Assembly: GCF_017591425.1 (NCBI RefSeq)
Contig: NW_024466607.1
Span: 11,664,501 to 11,728,500, forward strand
Length of the DNA stretch: 64,000 nt
From: Ochotona curzoniae
Taxonomy: Eukaryota; Chordata; Mammalia; Lagomorpha; Ochotonidae
Direction of reading: 5' to 3'
Below, piece after piece: positions 44,797-56,467 of the stretch. A program made the position numbers and the translations under genes. Under the pieces are notes generated by a model, which saw only the letters and a list, made by a program, of their open reading frames with translations, ran no database searches and was not told the origin of the DNA. Within the stretch, counting starts at the first letter, position 1. Each line of letters opens with the position of its first letter.

Positions 44797-45949
44797 GCGG
44801 TGTAGCAGGAGTTGCTATGTTCGGGTAGTGGGAAACGCTTCCCAGTCCTGCATTCTGCCAAGATTAGAGATGAAGCTTCGAGCAAGTCACCTCACCTCCC
44901 ATCCCTCCCTGAAGCCTTTCTTCAGCCTTTGTCTCGCACAGCGAGTATGGTCCTGCCGATCTCTAGAGTCATTTTTAAGGGCAGGCAGCTGATGTCCCAA
45001 GCACGCACAGCTGCGGTGTGTCTCCTGCATGGACGAGTGTGCTGCAGGTCTGATGATGTCTGCCCTCCTGGTGCTCCTGATGCCAACTTTGGCTCTTGCT
45101 CATTTCACTGTTCAGTAGATGTTCTCTACTACTTAGGTACGTAAGGAGCTGGCCTGGGCTCATGGGAGTGCCAGGAAGGACAAATGAGGTGGGAGAGTGG
45201 TAAGTAGAGGAGTAAGGGTGTGTGTGGGGGGCGCAGGCCTGCGTGGTCACCCGGCAGCTGTCCACCATGCCGCACGAGCCCCAGAGCCCGTCTTTGAGCT
45301 GGCCGTGGAGGTGCCGGCGTTATTTCTTTCAGTGGACTTGAGCTGTCTCAGTGGGGGTCTTTGCCAAGTCCCTTTGCACCTGTCATGGCAAGAGGGCTAT
45401 TTTAAGATGCAGTGGACAGATGTGGGAGAAGGCTAGCGGTCAAGGATCACAGGGCGTTGCTGGACTGTGAGTTTATTTAAGCATAGGATTACTCACAACT
45501 GAGCAAACAGCGTTCCTGGAGCCATTCAGACCTAAGCCCCAATCCTACCGAGTTATTTCGTCTGTTTTATTTATCCCATTTCCTTTCCTGTAAAAGGTGG
45601 ATGCTGGCATCACTTTGTAGGTCATGAGCCTCCAGCAAGGCCATGTGTATAAATCGCTAAGTACAGGGCCAGGCCTGTAGCTTGTTTTACAATGAAAGGA
45701 TTGCTGGCACCGTCTGCGTTTTCATGTGATACTTCCTGTTCTCCTTAGCTTTTAAGCAGGTGACTTTTTTTTTTTTTTTAACTCGGAGAGGTAGCTATGA
45801 AGATGGCTATGAGGAGTCACCCCTAACCAGAGGGTCGGGGACCCCAGTATTGATTAGTCTCACCTGATGGAAAGTGGGACTTTCCTGAGCAAGGTAGCCT
45901 CAGACCCTCAGGTAACAGGCAAGATCCCAGAGGGCCCACTCTGACTTTA
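44797..45949. other. Unique sequence
   Basis: A T run lies at 45766-45779. No gene or clear repeat was recognised. Confidence 0.4.
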
Positions 45950-46090
45950 TTTTTTAAAAAGTTGATGTTCATCTACCTGAAAAGCAGAATGAGAGAGAGA
46001 GAGAGAATATGAATCTTCCATTCCCCAAGTTACTCTCCAAATACTTGTAGCCTCCAGGGCTGAGCCAGAAGCTCCCCCATGTGCCAGTCC
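45950..46090 (-). mobile_element. CSINE fragment (tail part)
   Basis: 'tgaaaagcagaatgagagag', a short GA run, 'cttccattccccaagttact' and 'gggctgagccagaagctccc' in inverted order. The rest is lost. Confidence 0.6.
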
Positions 46091-46424
46091 ATGTGGGCAG
46101 GAGGGGCTGGAGGCTGAGGGGCGGGAGCCTGCTGTTTTGTAGGAAGAAGAGTGGCTGCCTCTGGAACTGGCACTGTAGTGAAGTATGCAGGGATGCAGGC
46201 ATTCCCGAACAGCAAGCTACCCCACACGTGCAGCTCTTCCCCGCTCAGTTGCTGTGATGTCTGTGGGGAAGCCTGCCATCCCAGGTGATTGTGTTGAAAA
46301 TGTGAGTGCATTGCATTTCTAGCTACTAAATGCTTGCGGTCCGCAGGGCAAAGTCTCACACTTCTGTCTTCGTCTCAGGCTCACCGTCCTAGGCCTGGCA
46401 GGTCGCCTCCTCCCATCATGTTTG

Positions 46425-46560
46425 CTTCTTCCAACAACTTGACAAATAGGTGATGGCATCACATTTTGTAGATGGGAAATATCCGGGAGCCTTGTCCAAA
46501 GCCGGGACTAAATCCCGGCTTGTCTGCTGCCAGTGGAGAGTCTACATTATCTTCCTCTGG
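46425..46560 (+). mobile_element. MIR relic, weak
   Basis: 'cttccaacaacttgacaaat', 'ttgtagatgggaaatatccg' and 'aaagccgggactaaatcccg' follow MIR order but are diverged. Confidence 0.4.
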
Positions 46561-47160
46561 GGTAACTCTGGTTTTGCCATGACCCTGGGGTTAGGATAGC
46601 GTGGAGGGCTAGGAAGATTGGGTGTGCAAAACTTAAGCTCCCCAGAATTCCAGAGTTGTTGCTCAAAGACTGTAGTCCCCTGTTCAGTTAGGAGCCAACC
46701 TAGGTACTGTCATGACAGGACTTTGGGAGTGGGGTTTATAGGTCAATCATAAGACCTTAAGATAGATGGATTATGCAGAGTTATCTCAATGGGCCTAGTG
46801 AAACTACATGGGTCAGAAAAGGAAGGCCAAAAAGAAGGCTGGAGAGACGCAGAAAGGGAAGTCACAGGATTCCAGGCCAAGATGATGCATCATGCCTTGG
46901 CTGCCTGGGGCATGAAGCCACCTTTGGGGACTGCAGAGAGAGAGCTGGAGGGGCTCAGGGGAAGTGTGAGATGGGACATGGGCAGCCTTGAGGAAGACAG
47001 GCTGGCCCAGCAGGAAACGGGGCTTTTGTCCAGCCAGCAGCCTGAAGCATTGTGCTTTCTGGAACCTATGGGAAGGAACACAGTCCTGTGGACACCTTGG
47101 AGGGAGCCTGGTGTGGGCCATGTTGCACGTCTCTTCTTTTCCTTTCTTCTTCTTTTTTGG
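46561..47160. other. Unique sequence
   Basis: No gene or repeat was recognised. Confidence 0.4.
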
Positions 47161-47202
47161 GTAAGATTTATCTATTTATTGGAAAATCAAAGCTATCAAA
47201 GC

Positions 47203-47248
<46 letters not shown>

Positions 47249-47504
47249 TCTTTTATTGGTTGGTTCATTCTCCAGATAGCTGCAATGGTTGGGGCTGGGT
47301 GAGACTAAAGACAGGAGCCAGGAATGTCTCCAAGTTTCCCACATGAGTGGCAGAGTCCAAGTACTTGGGCCATCTTCTGCTGCTTTTCTCAGGTGCACTA
47401 GCAGGGAACTGGATCCAAAGTGGAGCAGCTGGGACTTGAACAGGTGTCTCTATGGGATAACAGCATCATAGGCAGTGGCTTTATGTGCTATACTAGAGTT
47501 CAGG
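47161..47504 (-). mobile_element. CSINE with internal (GA)n expansion
   Basis: 'taagatttatctatttattg', then a GA microsatellite, 'tggttggttcattctccaga', 'aactggatccaaagtggagc' and 'tggctttatgtgctatacta'. The GA run sits where the SINE normally carries its short GAGA block, so it grew from that block. Confidence 0.85.
47204..47242 (+). repeat. (GA)n microsatellite in a SINE
   Basis: About 38 bp of uninterrupted GA repeats derived from the SINE's own purine block. Confidence 0.95.
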
Positions 47505-48757
47505 GCAGATCCCCCCATTGTTCTTCTGATGTGTAGAGTTGTCAGTTGGTAAACCAGCGTTAGGTCAAGCTGCTATAAAATCTCTGGTCATCCATGGGGA
47601 CAGTGAGAGACATGTCACAGGACCCTGAAGAAGAGTTTCATCCTTTTGGAACGTTTGCTTTCTTGGCCCTGTTGGCTCAGATCGCTGAGTAAGATCCTAG
47701 AACACATGTTTATCGATGGTTCTGCCCTTAGAGGGGTACCCTGAAAGCTCAGGCATGTGACTGGTCCAAGATGGAGCACCCAGGACTGGTGTCTCCTTGT
47801 CACCCGCTAGCCCCCGACCTGGAGCCCTGGTTCTGGCGCTTTTTTCACTGCCTCTGATACAGTTCCTGGAGGAGGTCTCCTTTTTCCTCTGTGGAGAATG
47901 ACTGGGCTCACAAAAGGTGGTTTGCTCTGTGCCACTTGGGTCTCCCACTAGGAGGCAGGCTCATGCTGGGGAGGGTGGAGAGGGGCTGCGTGGGAGGCAG
48001 AAGCCCACCTGTGCTTCCACGGTTCTACCTGCTCTGCCATGAAGCACCTCACCATGCCCTGCCATGCCCCACCATGAAGCACTATAGCTGGCAGGCACCT
48101 CATGGGGCTCCTTCAATCCCTTGTTTGTCTGGATGAGGGCTGCTAGGCCCGGAAGAGTGGTACCAGCTCCTCGGTGTCGCAGGTTCTTTGGAGTTTCAGG
48201 GCACACCATCGAGGAGGAGAAAAAATCTTACAAACTCACGCATGTACTTTGTGAACAAATTCAAGCTCAGCCACAAACTGGAATAAACTGGACCAGCCTG
48301 TCGAGTACCTTGGAATTGCTGACCGTGGCATTGAGAAAGAAGGGTGAAGCTGGGGCCCTGGGCCAAGGGCTCCAGGTGCAAGGCGGGAGAGTTCTCTGAG
48401 CTTCTCTGCAAAGCCGCCTCTGTGTGTGCTTTGTCCTACTTTGCCTGGCACCTCTGTTGGCTGAGAAACCACGCAGGTTGCAGAATTTCTTCTCACTCCT
48501 CTGCTGGGAAGAATCCTGCTTTCCTGTAGCCTCCCCAGGCGGCGCTGAGTAAATCCAACAGAGGCGCATTCACCTGCCAGGGCCCTCCCCACTCCCTGTC
48601 CACTTGAGTCCCATCTGTTGTTTGGCTTGGTGTGCCATAGTACATCCATGGCACCAGTCCCCTGGCTGCTGAGCCCGTGGGAAGTGTCAGAGGACCTGTG
48701 GCTGTCAGGCGAGGAGCAGGTGAAAGGCACAGCACACAGCGAGGCGCCATGAACCCC
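47505..48757. other. Unique sequence
   Basis: No gene was recognised. A small direct repeat around 'ccatgaagcac' occurs at about 48039-48048 and 48071-48081. Confidence 0.4.
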
Positions 48758-48985
48758 TTTTTGAATTGCATCCTCACTTTGGCTGGTTCTGTGGCCTTTG
48801 GAAAGTTGCTGGACCTCTCTGAGCCTTGTTTGTTCTCAACTGTAAAATGAAGCTGGTAACAGTATCCGGCCAGGAGGGAAGTGGTGCTGATGGTAGGGGG
48901 GGGGGTTGCGTCTTGAGTTAGAGCACCTGACACGGGGGCTGGCACACACCATGAGCTTCCAGCAAAGGTTGGTGCTCTCACAGTG
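48758..48985 (-). mobile_element. MIR element, antisense
   Basis: The + strand shows inverted MIR order: 'ttctgtggcctttggaaagt', 'tgctggacctctctgagcct', 'ctcaactgtaaaatgaagct', then 'gagcacctgacacgggggct' and 'ggcacacaccatgagcttcc'. Confidence 0.65.
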
Positions 48986-49131
48986 ATACATACGTGCTGT
49001 GTCATGTAGAAGACTTGCACTCCGTGTGATGGCAGGAACATTCTCATAATTTCAAAGGGGGTGATCAATACCAGGGTAAGCCCCCCCCAAAAAAAAATTA
49101 AAAAGTGCATGAAAGATGAAATGAGAAGATA

Positions 49132-49376
49132 AATTTATTTTGGTGTTATTGTCAAAGCAGATTTACAGAGAGAAGGAGATACAGAAAAAGATCTTTCATC
49201 TACTGTTTGAGTCCCCAAGTGGCCACAACGACCGGAGCTGGGCTGATCCGATGCTAGGAGCTTCTTCTGGTTCTCCCATGCGGGTTCAGGGTCCCACAGC
49301 TTTGGGCTGTCCTCAACTGTTTTGCCAGGCCACAGGGAAGTGGACTAGCCAGAACATGAACAGGGGCTCATGATTT
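49132..49376 (-). mobile_element. CSINE, head missing
   Basis: 'gtcaaagcagatttacagag', 'aaaagatctttcatctactg', 'ttctcccatgcgggttcagg' and 'gaagtggactagccagaaca'. The tRNA-like head is truncated. Confidence 0.85.
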
Positions 49377-50234
49377 ACATTTTTCACAAACTCCCCAAAG
49401 TCCTTTCACTGTGCCTGCATTTCAGGATATGTCCGCACCAAAGGACGCATCTGTTATCCATATTATCTCAGACACATCTGAGCACTGGCCGTGTGCCAGG
49501 CTCTGTTGCCATTCGTGTCACTGATCCAGGCTGGTCAGAGGTGTGGGCTTTGTCCGGCAGAGGAGTATGCCAGGGTTTCACAGCCTGGACAACTAGAGCC
49601 CATGTCTCTCCGTTCTTCCCCAAGGGGATCCTGGGAACTGTGGGGTCTGTGTGCTGGGCAGCCTCTTGTTGTTTTTTTGTTTTTGTGCCCAGTGGATGCC
49701 TGGTTCTGCTGCTTTTGACCTTGGAGTTCTTGGAGATCCTGAGATCTCAGCAGAAAATGCAGGGGTGTGTCACAATGCTAATCCATGCCATGGAGTGAGG
49801 AGGACTGTCACAGCAGCCGTGCCACAAGGGTCGCACCCCTCCCTTCTCCCTTTGGGCTCCTTCCTCCCCCCCCCCCCACCTGGACAGGGCATGCACCATA
49901 CCTCTCGCTTCAGGCTGAAACCTGCCTTCCAGTGAGCTACACCTGAGGCTTCCTGACCCTCGGATTATTGAGCGTGGGTCATCTTACCCATGTGACCATG
50001 AATCACAGCTGGTGTATGCCAGTTAAAGCGGAGTTACATGGAAGCCATCAAGAGAGCCCTGGGGCGTGGCTGCAAATCGCAGATGTGTGCCAGGCAGGGT
50101 CCCATTGTGCTCAGTTCACCCCCTACGACTGGCAGTGAATAGTTGAAAAGTTTAGCCCTCCCGCTTTCTGTATGGATTCCAGAACCACAGCTTTGCAGCT
50201 TCTGGGGATTCTCAAGGTCATAAGGGTCAAGGCC
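49377..50234. other. Unique sequence, possible L2/MIR scrap
   Basis: 'ctgagcactggccgtgtgcc' and 'aggctctgttgcc' (49479-49510) resemble an L2/MIR word. A C-run lies at 49866-49877. No gene was recognised. Confidence 0.3.
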
Positions 50235-50560
50235 CTTCATTCGTTTCATTGATTTGTTCAATTATTCACTCCTCATATTTTGTATATTGCTAGCATTTTC
50301 TTAGTACCTACTGTGGTCCAGGACAGCCTGTGCTTGTAAGGGATTTGCGCTGTGTGGGGAACTGGTAAGGCGGAATGGAAGGACAGAGCCTGGGGCTCGT
50401 GTCCCAGAGCGCACAGTGTGCAGAGGTGCTGTAGGGACTGTGGGTGGAGGAGGATTTCCTGGGGAAATCAGATTGGAGATGCTGGCCTTTGAGCTGTGCA
50501 GCAGAGCCGAGCATCCCCGATTGGGTGGATCTGGAGCGTGGCCTGGTGGTGGTGAAAATG
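50235..50560 (+). mobile_element. L2 3'-end relic
   Basis: 'attgatttgttcaattattc', 'ttagtacctactgtggtcca', 'ggacagcctgtgcttgtaag' and later 'gaatggaaggacagagcc' follow the L2 3' end order. Divergence is high. Confidence 0.45.
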
Positions 50561-50903
50561 ATGGTGATATCCCAGGGGTTCCCAGACCTCATTGGAGATC
50601 TCTTGCTGTAAAGGGCGTTTGATAGGCTTCCTGTCTTCTTCATTCAGTTCCCGTGTGCTGTTGTTGCTGGGTGTGTGTGCATACGCACACCTGCTGTGGG
50701 CATGGAGGTGGGCGGGGCTGCCATGGCAAAGGAAACTGATTCCTGAGGCAGTGGCGCTCCCCTGAGCTGTTTGCAGAAGTCGCCTGCCTCTAGGTTTGCT
50801 ATTCAGGGAGCAGAGCAGAGTCCCCAGTGGCCTGTGTCACACACCATCCCTTTTCCAACAGTTTTCTGGAAAGATCTGTTGCGTATGAAACATTCTTTAA
50901 AAA
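50561..50903. other. Unique sequence
   Basis: No recognised feature. Confidence 0.4.
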
Positions 50904-51230
50904 AAAAAGATTTATTTATTTAATTGATGGGCAGAGCTACACACAGAGAGTGAGGGGCAAGAGAAGAATTTTCTGCCTTCTGGTTCACTCTCTAAATGGC
51001 TGCAACAGCCAGGGCTTGAGCCTGGCCAAAGCCAGGAATCTGGAACTATATCCAGGTCTCCCACCTGGAGGCAGGGGCTCAAGCACTTGACCCATCTTCT
51101 CTTGCTTTCCCAAGCACATGAGTAGAGAGCTAGATTAGAAGTGGAAGTAGCTGGGACTTGAACCAGTGCTCATATAGCATGTCCACGCCGCAGGTGGCTA
51201 GCTTAACCCACCGAGCCACAATGCGGGCCC
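50904..51230 (-). mobile_element. CSINE, older full-length copy
   Basis: 'aagatttatttatttaattg', 'tctggttcactctctaaatg', 'tatccaggtctcccacctgg', 'tgggacttgaaccagtgctc', and head 'ccgagccacaatgcgggccc'. Confidence 0.9.
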
Positions 51231-51436
51231 CTCAGTCAAGTTCTGAACAGGGACGTAGATGGCTGGGTAGGCCTGTGGTAGGCCTGGAGAGGGCTTGCCT
51301 GCTCGCCTTGGGGGTCTTCAGCTCAGCTCCCCTGGAGCTTGTGCAACTGCACGTGGCTTTGTTGTTGTTGCTGTTGTTTTTTCCTTTTGGAAGTAAGGTC
51401 TGTAGTTTTTTTTTTTTTTTTTCCAGAGGAGTGCCC

Positions 51437-51468
<32 letters not shown>

Positions 51469-52024
51469 TGTTATTTTTTTTGTACTGTCAACTTCAATTC
51501 AGGGAGACAGACCTTCAAGTTCTCAGAGGGCTGAGGGTGTCGCATGGGGGTCAAGAGAAGCATCACCTCTTACCGAGTTCAGTTTTTAAGTCACTGCATC
51601 TCTGCACCTCGTGTATGCTAATCCCGTGGCCCTGTGTCCCTTTGTCTCTTGCTCACCACGTACAGCCACAGCTGTCCTTGTGCACGTCGCGGTGGCCTGG
51701 CGCAGCCTGATGTCCTCGTTTCCAGTTAGGGCCCACCGTTCCAGCTGTGGTTGCTCGGCTCCTTGCTGGCAGCTGCAGCGAGGCAGGCTGCAGTGGGGCA
51801 GATGAAGTCATGGCAGCTCCACGTTTCTGGTCTCCCTCAACCCCTGTGCAGCCGAGCGGGCTTCCCCACCTTTCATCTGCTGAACCTGAGGGGTGTCATT
51901 GGGTAGTGCCTGCATTCAAATGTTTCCCACATGGTGCAGTTGGAACTGCATCACCCGGGGGAGCCTCTTCTGTCCTGGGGCTTCTATGCAGGTTTATTTC
52001 TAGGTTCTGAGTAACCGAGTCCCT
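51231..52024. other. Unique sequence upstream of the exon, with a trinucleotide repeat
   Basis: Includes a T14 run (51409-51422) and the (TTA)n repeat. No second exon was recognised. It is probably intron if the exon at 52056 is real. Confidence 0.45.
51437..51469 (+). repeat. (TTA)11 microsatellite
   Basis: An uninterrupted TTA/ATT trinucleotide run of about 33 bp. Confidence 0.95.
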
Positions 52025-52067
52025 CCTCTTTCTTTCTCTTTGGATTACCCTGCAGGTTCCCTGTAAG
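52025..52067 (+). promoter_or_regulatory. Splice acceptor with a second AG 12 nt downstream
   Basis: The polypyrimidine tract 'cctctttctttctctttgg' ends at 'ccctgcag', with AG at 52054-52055. A second AG lies at 52066-52067 ('ctgtaag'). Use of the first leaves an in-frame TAA at 52064-52066 in the frame that looks coding. Use of the second removes the TAA and keeps the reading phase, because the shift is 12 nt. That the second site is used is inference. Confidence 0.6.
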
Positions 52068-52352
52068 GAGTCCCTACTGGAGTGCCAGACTTCCTGGGGC
52101 CCACCTGCCCAACTGCCCCGGACTCCGGCAGCGGGGCCCCCGATGGCAGTGGGCAGCTCCCCGTGAAACCTGCCAAGCTGGACGCCACAGCTCCGCACGA
52201 CGACACCTTGGCCAGCTCCGTGCCGCCTTCGGAGACTTGCAGCCATGCAGTCCTAGCCTGCAGCCCGGGCCTCCCCGAGGAACTCTACATCAGTGAGGCA
52301 GTGGAAGATGCTCCCAGCTACAGAGGATACCGGGATGCCTGCACCATTACAG
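52056..52352 (+). CDS. Internal protein-coding exon of an unidentified + strand gene (partial)
   Basis: This is the only stretch with the marks of a coding exon: a strong acceptor ('ccctgcag' before 52056), a good donor ('attacag|gtatgg' after 52352), a frame open from 52067 to the donor, G/C-rich third positions and locally many CpGs. The frame starting with codon 52070-52072 gives a Ser/Pro/Asp-rich segment (about residues 5-60, for example PTAPDSGSGAPDGSGQLPVK) and an acidic/aromatic end (ELYISEAVEDAPSYRGYRDA). It looks like a disordered region and has no domain I recognise. The exon is 297 nt, or 285 nt from the second AG, and is phase 1 at both ends, so it could be a skippable cassette exon. 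There is no in-frame ATG. Oddly, TAA at 52064-52066 interrupts this frame just after the first acceptor. Either the downstream acceptor is used, or the exon is a poison exon or is decaying. I could not name the gene. Confidence 0.6.
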
Positions 52353-55300
52353 GTATGGAGACCTTCTCCCTGCTGAGCAGGGGGGAGAGGGGTTACCACT
52401 GGCGAGGACTCGGGGAGGTATGTGCCGTGCAGTCACCAGAGAACAGGCAGGTATGAAGTTCAGGACTCAGAGGCCTCCCAGCTGGAACCTGCTGTGACTG
52501 TTGGGCCAATGATGCACCGTCTGAGCTGTAGCCAGCCCTTAGAATGGCCGTGATGGTCCAAGATGACAACCTTGAACCCTGAGCTACAGGCACGGCCTAT
52601 AGCAGATACTCGGTGTTGTACAGTCCCTTCCTCCTCTTTCTGAGCTCTGGGGTTTGTCTCCAGACACTCGGTGGGTGCGGCAAACGTGACACGCAGTGCC
52701 AGCGTGGGGCACAGAAAGCAGCGGCTTGGATGCTCCATCAGGATGTGTCACCATCCTGGTGTCCCGGGAACAGGATGAGGCCCTCGCATCCATGACCACC
52801 TTGGCAGCACGGGTGTGAGGCAGTCCAAGGCCGTCACTGCAGGACCAGGGCTCCAGAGAGGGACTGGAAGAATGGCGGTAGAGCAGCAGCAGGGAGCATG
52901 ATGACAGTTAAATCCCGTTCTCATTCGTAGAGAACTTGGACGTATTTTGTACTGTTTGCGGCTGTTTTTGTCCTCCTGTTTGAAAGAGTGCCCAGCAAGG
53001 GTGTGACATGGACACAGTTGCTTCCACGGAGGCTTCACGGTGGAGGACCACCATGTGTGCCTGGGGGGCTTCCTGTGTCTCCGGCCTTCCCTGGCTGCAG
53101 AGGGGCATGGGGCAGGCCTGGGACCCCAGCCTGAGCTGACCCCTATGCCGGGCCCTATGCCAGAGACCTTTGCCCTCCTCCCTTGAGTGGGCCACATGCT
53201 GTCCCCCGCGTGGACACTGAGCTCTGTTCTACTTGCCTGCTGCCTGACGTACCCACTCTCTGGGGTCTTTCCTGTTCCCCCTTCCCTGCAAAGAGGCCAT
53301 CCTCTCCCCTCTCTGCACTGCTTCCTCCTGCAGCACTGTGGCCTGGTCTCTGTTTGCTAAGTCCTTTCCCTGCTCTCTCACATCCCGTGCAAACAGTGCC
53401 TGCTACAGCCCTGAGGACCTGGCTCAGGCCGGGCATCTGTTCCAGTCTTTGTCTCAGCCTTGCTCTATGTTCCATGTTTGCCACTTGAAGCCCTGCAGGC
53501 CCCGCAGGCCTGTGCTGCCCAAACCCCATCTCCCAGTTACTGCTTCCACCTGCCTGCCTCGCCCGGGGTTCTTGGCCCCTTTGTGAGCATTGCTCATGTT
53601 CTCCGGCATTCCAGGGAGGTACCAGGGCCAGAACCCCTCACAGGCATTCGTGATCTCCACCTGTCCTTCACATCCCACCCCGGTCCTGCCTACTGGGTTG
53701 CCAAAAAGCCTGCCTGCCTATTCCCTCTTCAGAGCATGGCCGGGGTCGGGGGGGCTGGCCTGTTTCTTGTGCTTCTGCCAGAGTCTTCTTGGTCCATACT
53801 TGGGGTTCAGCGTGCCCTCTCTCGTTCCTGGGACATTGTGGGGCTCCTGCTGTATCCCTAAGGGGCTCCTAACTGTGAGGCTTGGCTTTATCCCTGCGAA
53901 GTCAGAGGCTTTAACTTGACCTGTGGAGGTGGCCTCCATAGGGTTTCCTCCTGGTGGCCTCCCAGGGTTTGTTGTAATGGGGCATCCCCACATCACCTGC
54001 TGACTGTCCCCTGCATTGCCCACTCCACTCCCCAGGGCTTTTGTTTCTGTTGCCACCTGCAGCCTGGGTCACCCCAACCACAGCGGTCCCCATGGCCCTT
54101 CTTCCCTTGTCCCCAGTGGGATTTCATGAACTCTGCAGTCAGATCCAGAAAAAGCTCCTGCTACCTTTTTCCCCTCCTGCCTCCCCTGTCCCAGACCCAG
54201 CCATCCCCTGAGCCCTAAGTGCTTGTACGTCATCAGTAACACTTGCAATAGCACATTAAGTCCTCCCGTGTCATGTACCCCTGGATCCCAGTGACCAAAA
54301 CAGCACCTGCCAGGGCCCGGGGTCCAGTGAACCTGTGTCAGGTGAATAAATGGTCACTTTGCTGGTGCTGTGGCCCCATGGAATGGGTGGCGTTGTCCCC
54401 TTGTGCACGTGAGAACGTGGGTTCTGAGAGCCACTGCACTAGCCTGGAAGACACATGTTCTCTGCTGCCCAGAAGGGGAGTCTGGTTGAGGACACAGCTG
54501 ACAGGTGACTGGAGGATGGGCACCCAGGAGGCACCTGTAAGGGTGGGAGTATTCCAGGGGAAGGGGCTTCCTGAAGGAGGCGATGTCCCAACTGCAGCGC
54601 CAGCTGTGCAGACATGTGAACTGACCCCTTGGAAGCCAGCAGAATCAGTACCTACTTAGCACATCCGGGCTGGGAAAGTGGTGTTGCTATGAAAGTGACA
54701 GCCCGGGGCCTCAGCAATGGCGGGATGTATCGCTGACGGCTCTGGGGGACCCCATGGGCCGTGGTCGCTCAAGGCTGTTGCTGGGATGACTGCAGTGAGC
54801 AGAAATGAGTCTCTGTGTTGTGTTGAAGAAACAGGAGTGAAGCCCAGCTTAGCTTGCATTGGACAGTGTGGGGCAGCTGTCGTGGGTGCTGAGTGAAAGC
54901 CGTGTCTGGTGGTCGTTGGGAAGGGAGGTGCACCGGGAACAGGAACTCCCGGGGCGGCCTGCGTGTCCTCAGAAAAACGTCCATGCACTCCCAGGACGGT
55001 GCTAAGCATAGTCCAGGGACACTGCCTGGCTTGCAGCTCCTGGTGAATGCACCCGCCCCCGGGTCCCCCACAAGTCCCAGAAGGAACAGCGGACGTTTGT
55101 TCCCTTTGCCTGCCAGACAAAGCTGCATGCTCCCCCGTCCCAGTCCCTGTATTGCTCCCTCTCCCCTAGTCATGCTCCCCCTGCAGCCCATCCCGACCTA
55201 GAGGTGTCACCTTTTGGGGTGCGTCATTTGCTGTCTGGGGTGGTTGAACAAGATGAGCCGATAGGGTTCCCAGGCTGCCTGTGGTTACGTAAGCCATTGT

Positions 55301-56185
55301 GCTCCTGGGACGGCTCGGAGTAGGAGGATTTGCCCCAGCAAGCCAGCGCTGAGAACTGCCCAAAAGGCTCCCGGAGGAGGGTGACTGGGTCCCGGCCGGG
55401 CGGACCTCTTGTCTCTCCCGCTGCTCTTCGGAGGAGCCTGTGTCTGCACATGGCCTTGGGTGTTCAGATCGGGCAGCCCGTTGGGGCCCATCCTCTGCTT
55501 GGACTTGCCCCAGGCAAGCTGTCTGGGACTCACACATATGGTGAGTGCGTTCACTGGCGGGGGAGGAGGAGGAGGGCAGCAGGAGAGGGGGTTCTGTACT
55601 GCTGGCAGGTCGTCCATGGCCGTGCTGTAGGGGAGTACAGTACTGCAGGGGAACTGCCACGGTGAATGCCTGACAGGCAAGGTGAAAGGGTGTCAGAGGC
55701 TGGCCTCTTGTTCAGGCGTGGAAATGACCAGTGGCACTGGCAGGGCCCAAGGGCTGCTGCGGGACCGGGACCCTCAGGGCTGCCACCCACTTCTCCTTGT
55801 TAGCATTCTGTAATCTCTGGACAAGTTGCTTCGAGGCCTCCCCACCCTCCTTATCTTCAGCCCTCAGTCTTTATTCAGGTTTCTTAGAGCCTGGCCTGGG
55901 CCCTGGGGTCAGCAAGGGATTTTTCCAAAGGTGGAGGACACAGTGGGATGGTTTCTTCCTTTCTCCTTCCCTCTCTTCCACTTGTCTTTGTTTTCAAGTG
56001 TCTCTTCCCTCTTCCTTCAAACCCATCTGAGTTGATGACCTATCTTGCTTTTGTCCTGTCAACCTTATGTTTCCTAAGAGCTATCTGGTTCCAAAACAGA
56101 GAAATCCTATGAGGTATGAACTGTGTCCTACCTCAATTATAGGCTTGAAGGCAGAGAAGTCTCACTGAGTAAGACACTTTTTAGA
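52353..56185. other. Probably intronic sequence downstream of the exon
   Basis: Unusually free of SINEs for this window, with nearly 3.8 kb lacking a clear copy. It is GC-rich with CT-rich patches (53200-54220). A possible donor 'cacatatg|gtgagtgcg' lies at 55538-55539, but no upstream coding segment in a compatible phase is convincing. No gene was recognised. Confidence 0.4.
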
Positions 56186-56467
56186 AAGCATTATGTATTT
56201 GAAAAAGTTAGAAGTGGAAGTCCACTTCCCAGATGAAGTGCAATGGCTTGGGCTAGATCAGGCCAAAGCCAGGAGACAGAAGACTCATCCAGGTCTCCCA
56301 GATGGGTATCAAGGGCCCACATGCTTGAGGTATGTTCCTCTACTTTTCCCAGGCACATTAACAGACTGCTGTGTGGAAAGTGGAGCAGCTAGGAGACAAA
56401 CTGACACCCATATGGGATGCTGGTGCCATAGCACAGCCTTTACCTGCTGAGCCACAACGCCAAGCCC
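56186..56467 (-). mobile_element. CSINE, older copy
   Basis: 'cattatgtatttgaaaaagt', 'catccaggtctcccagatgg', 'acacccatatgggatgctgg' and head 'ctgagccacaacgccaagccc' in inverted order. Confidence 0.85.

Noticed and set aside
48493..49110. 205-codon open frame on the minus strand
   Set aside because: Much of it runs through an antisense MIR relic (48758-48985) and unique sequence with no protein resemblance.
55434..55538. Second candidate exon ending at the good donor 'cacatatg|gtgagt'
   Set aside because: Possible acceptors give either the wrong phase after the exon at 52056-52352 or peptides without plausible composition. The evidence is one donor motif only.
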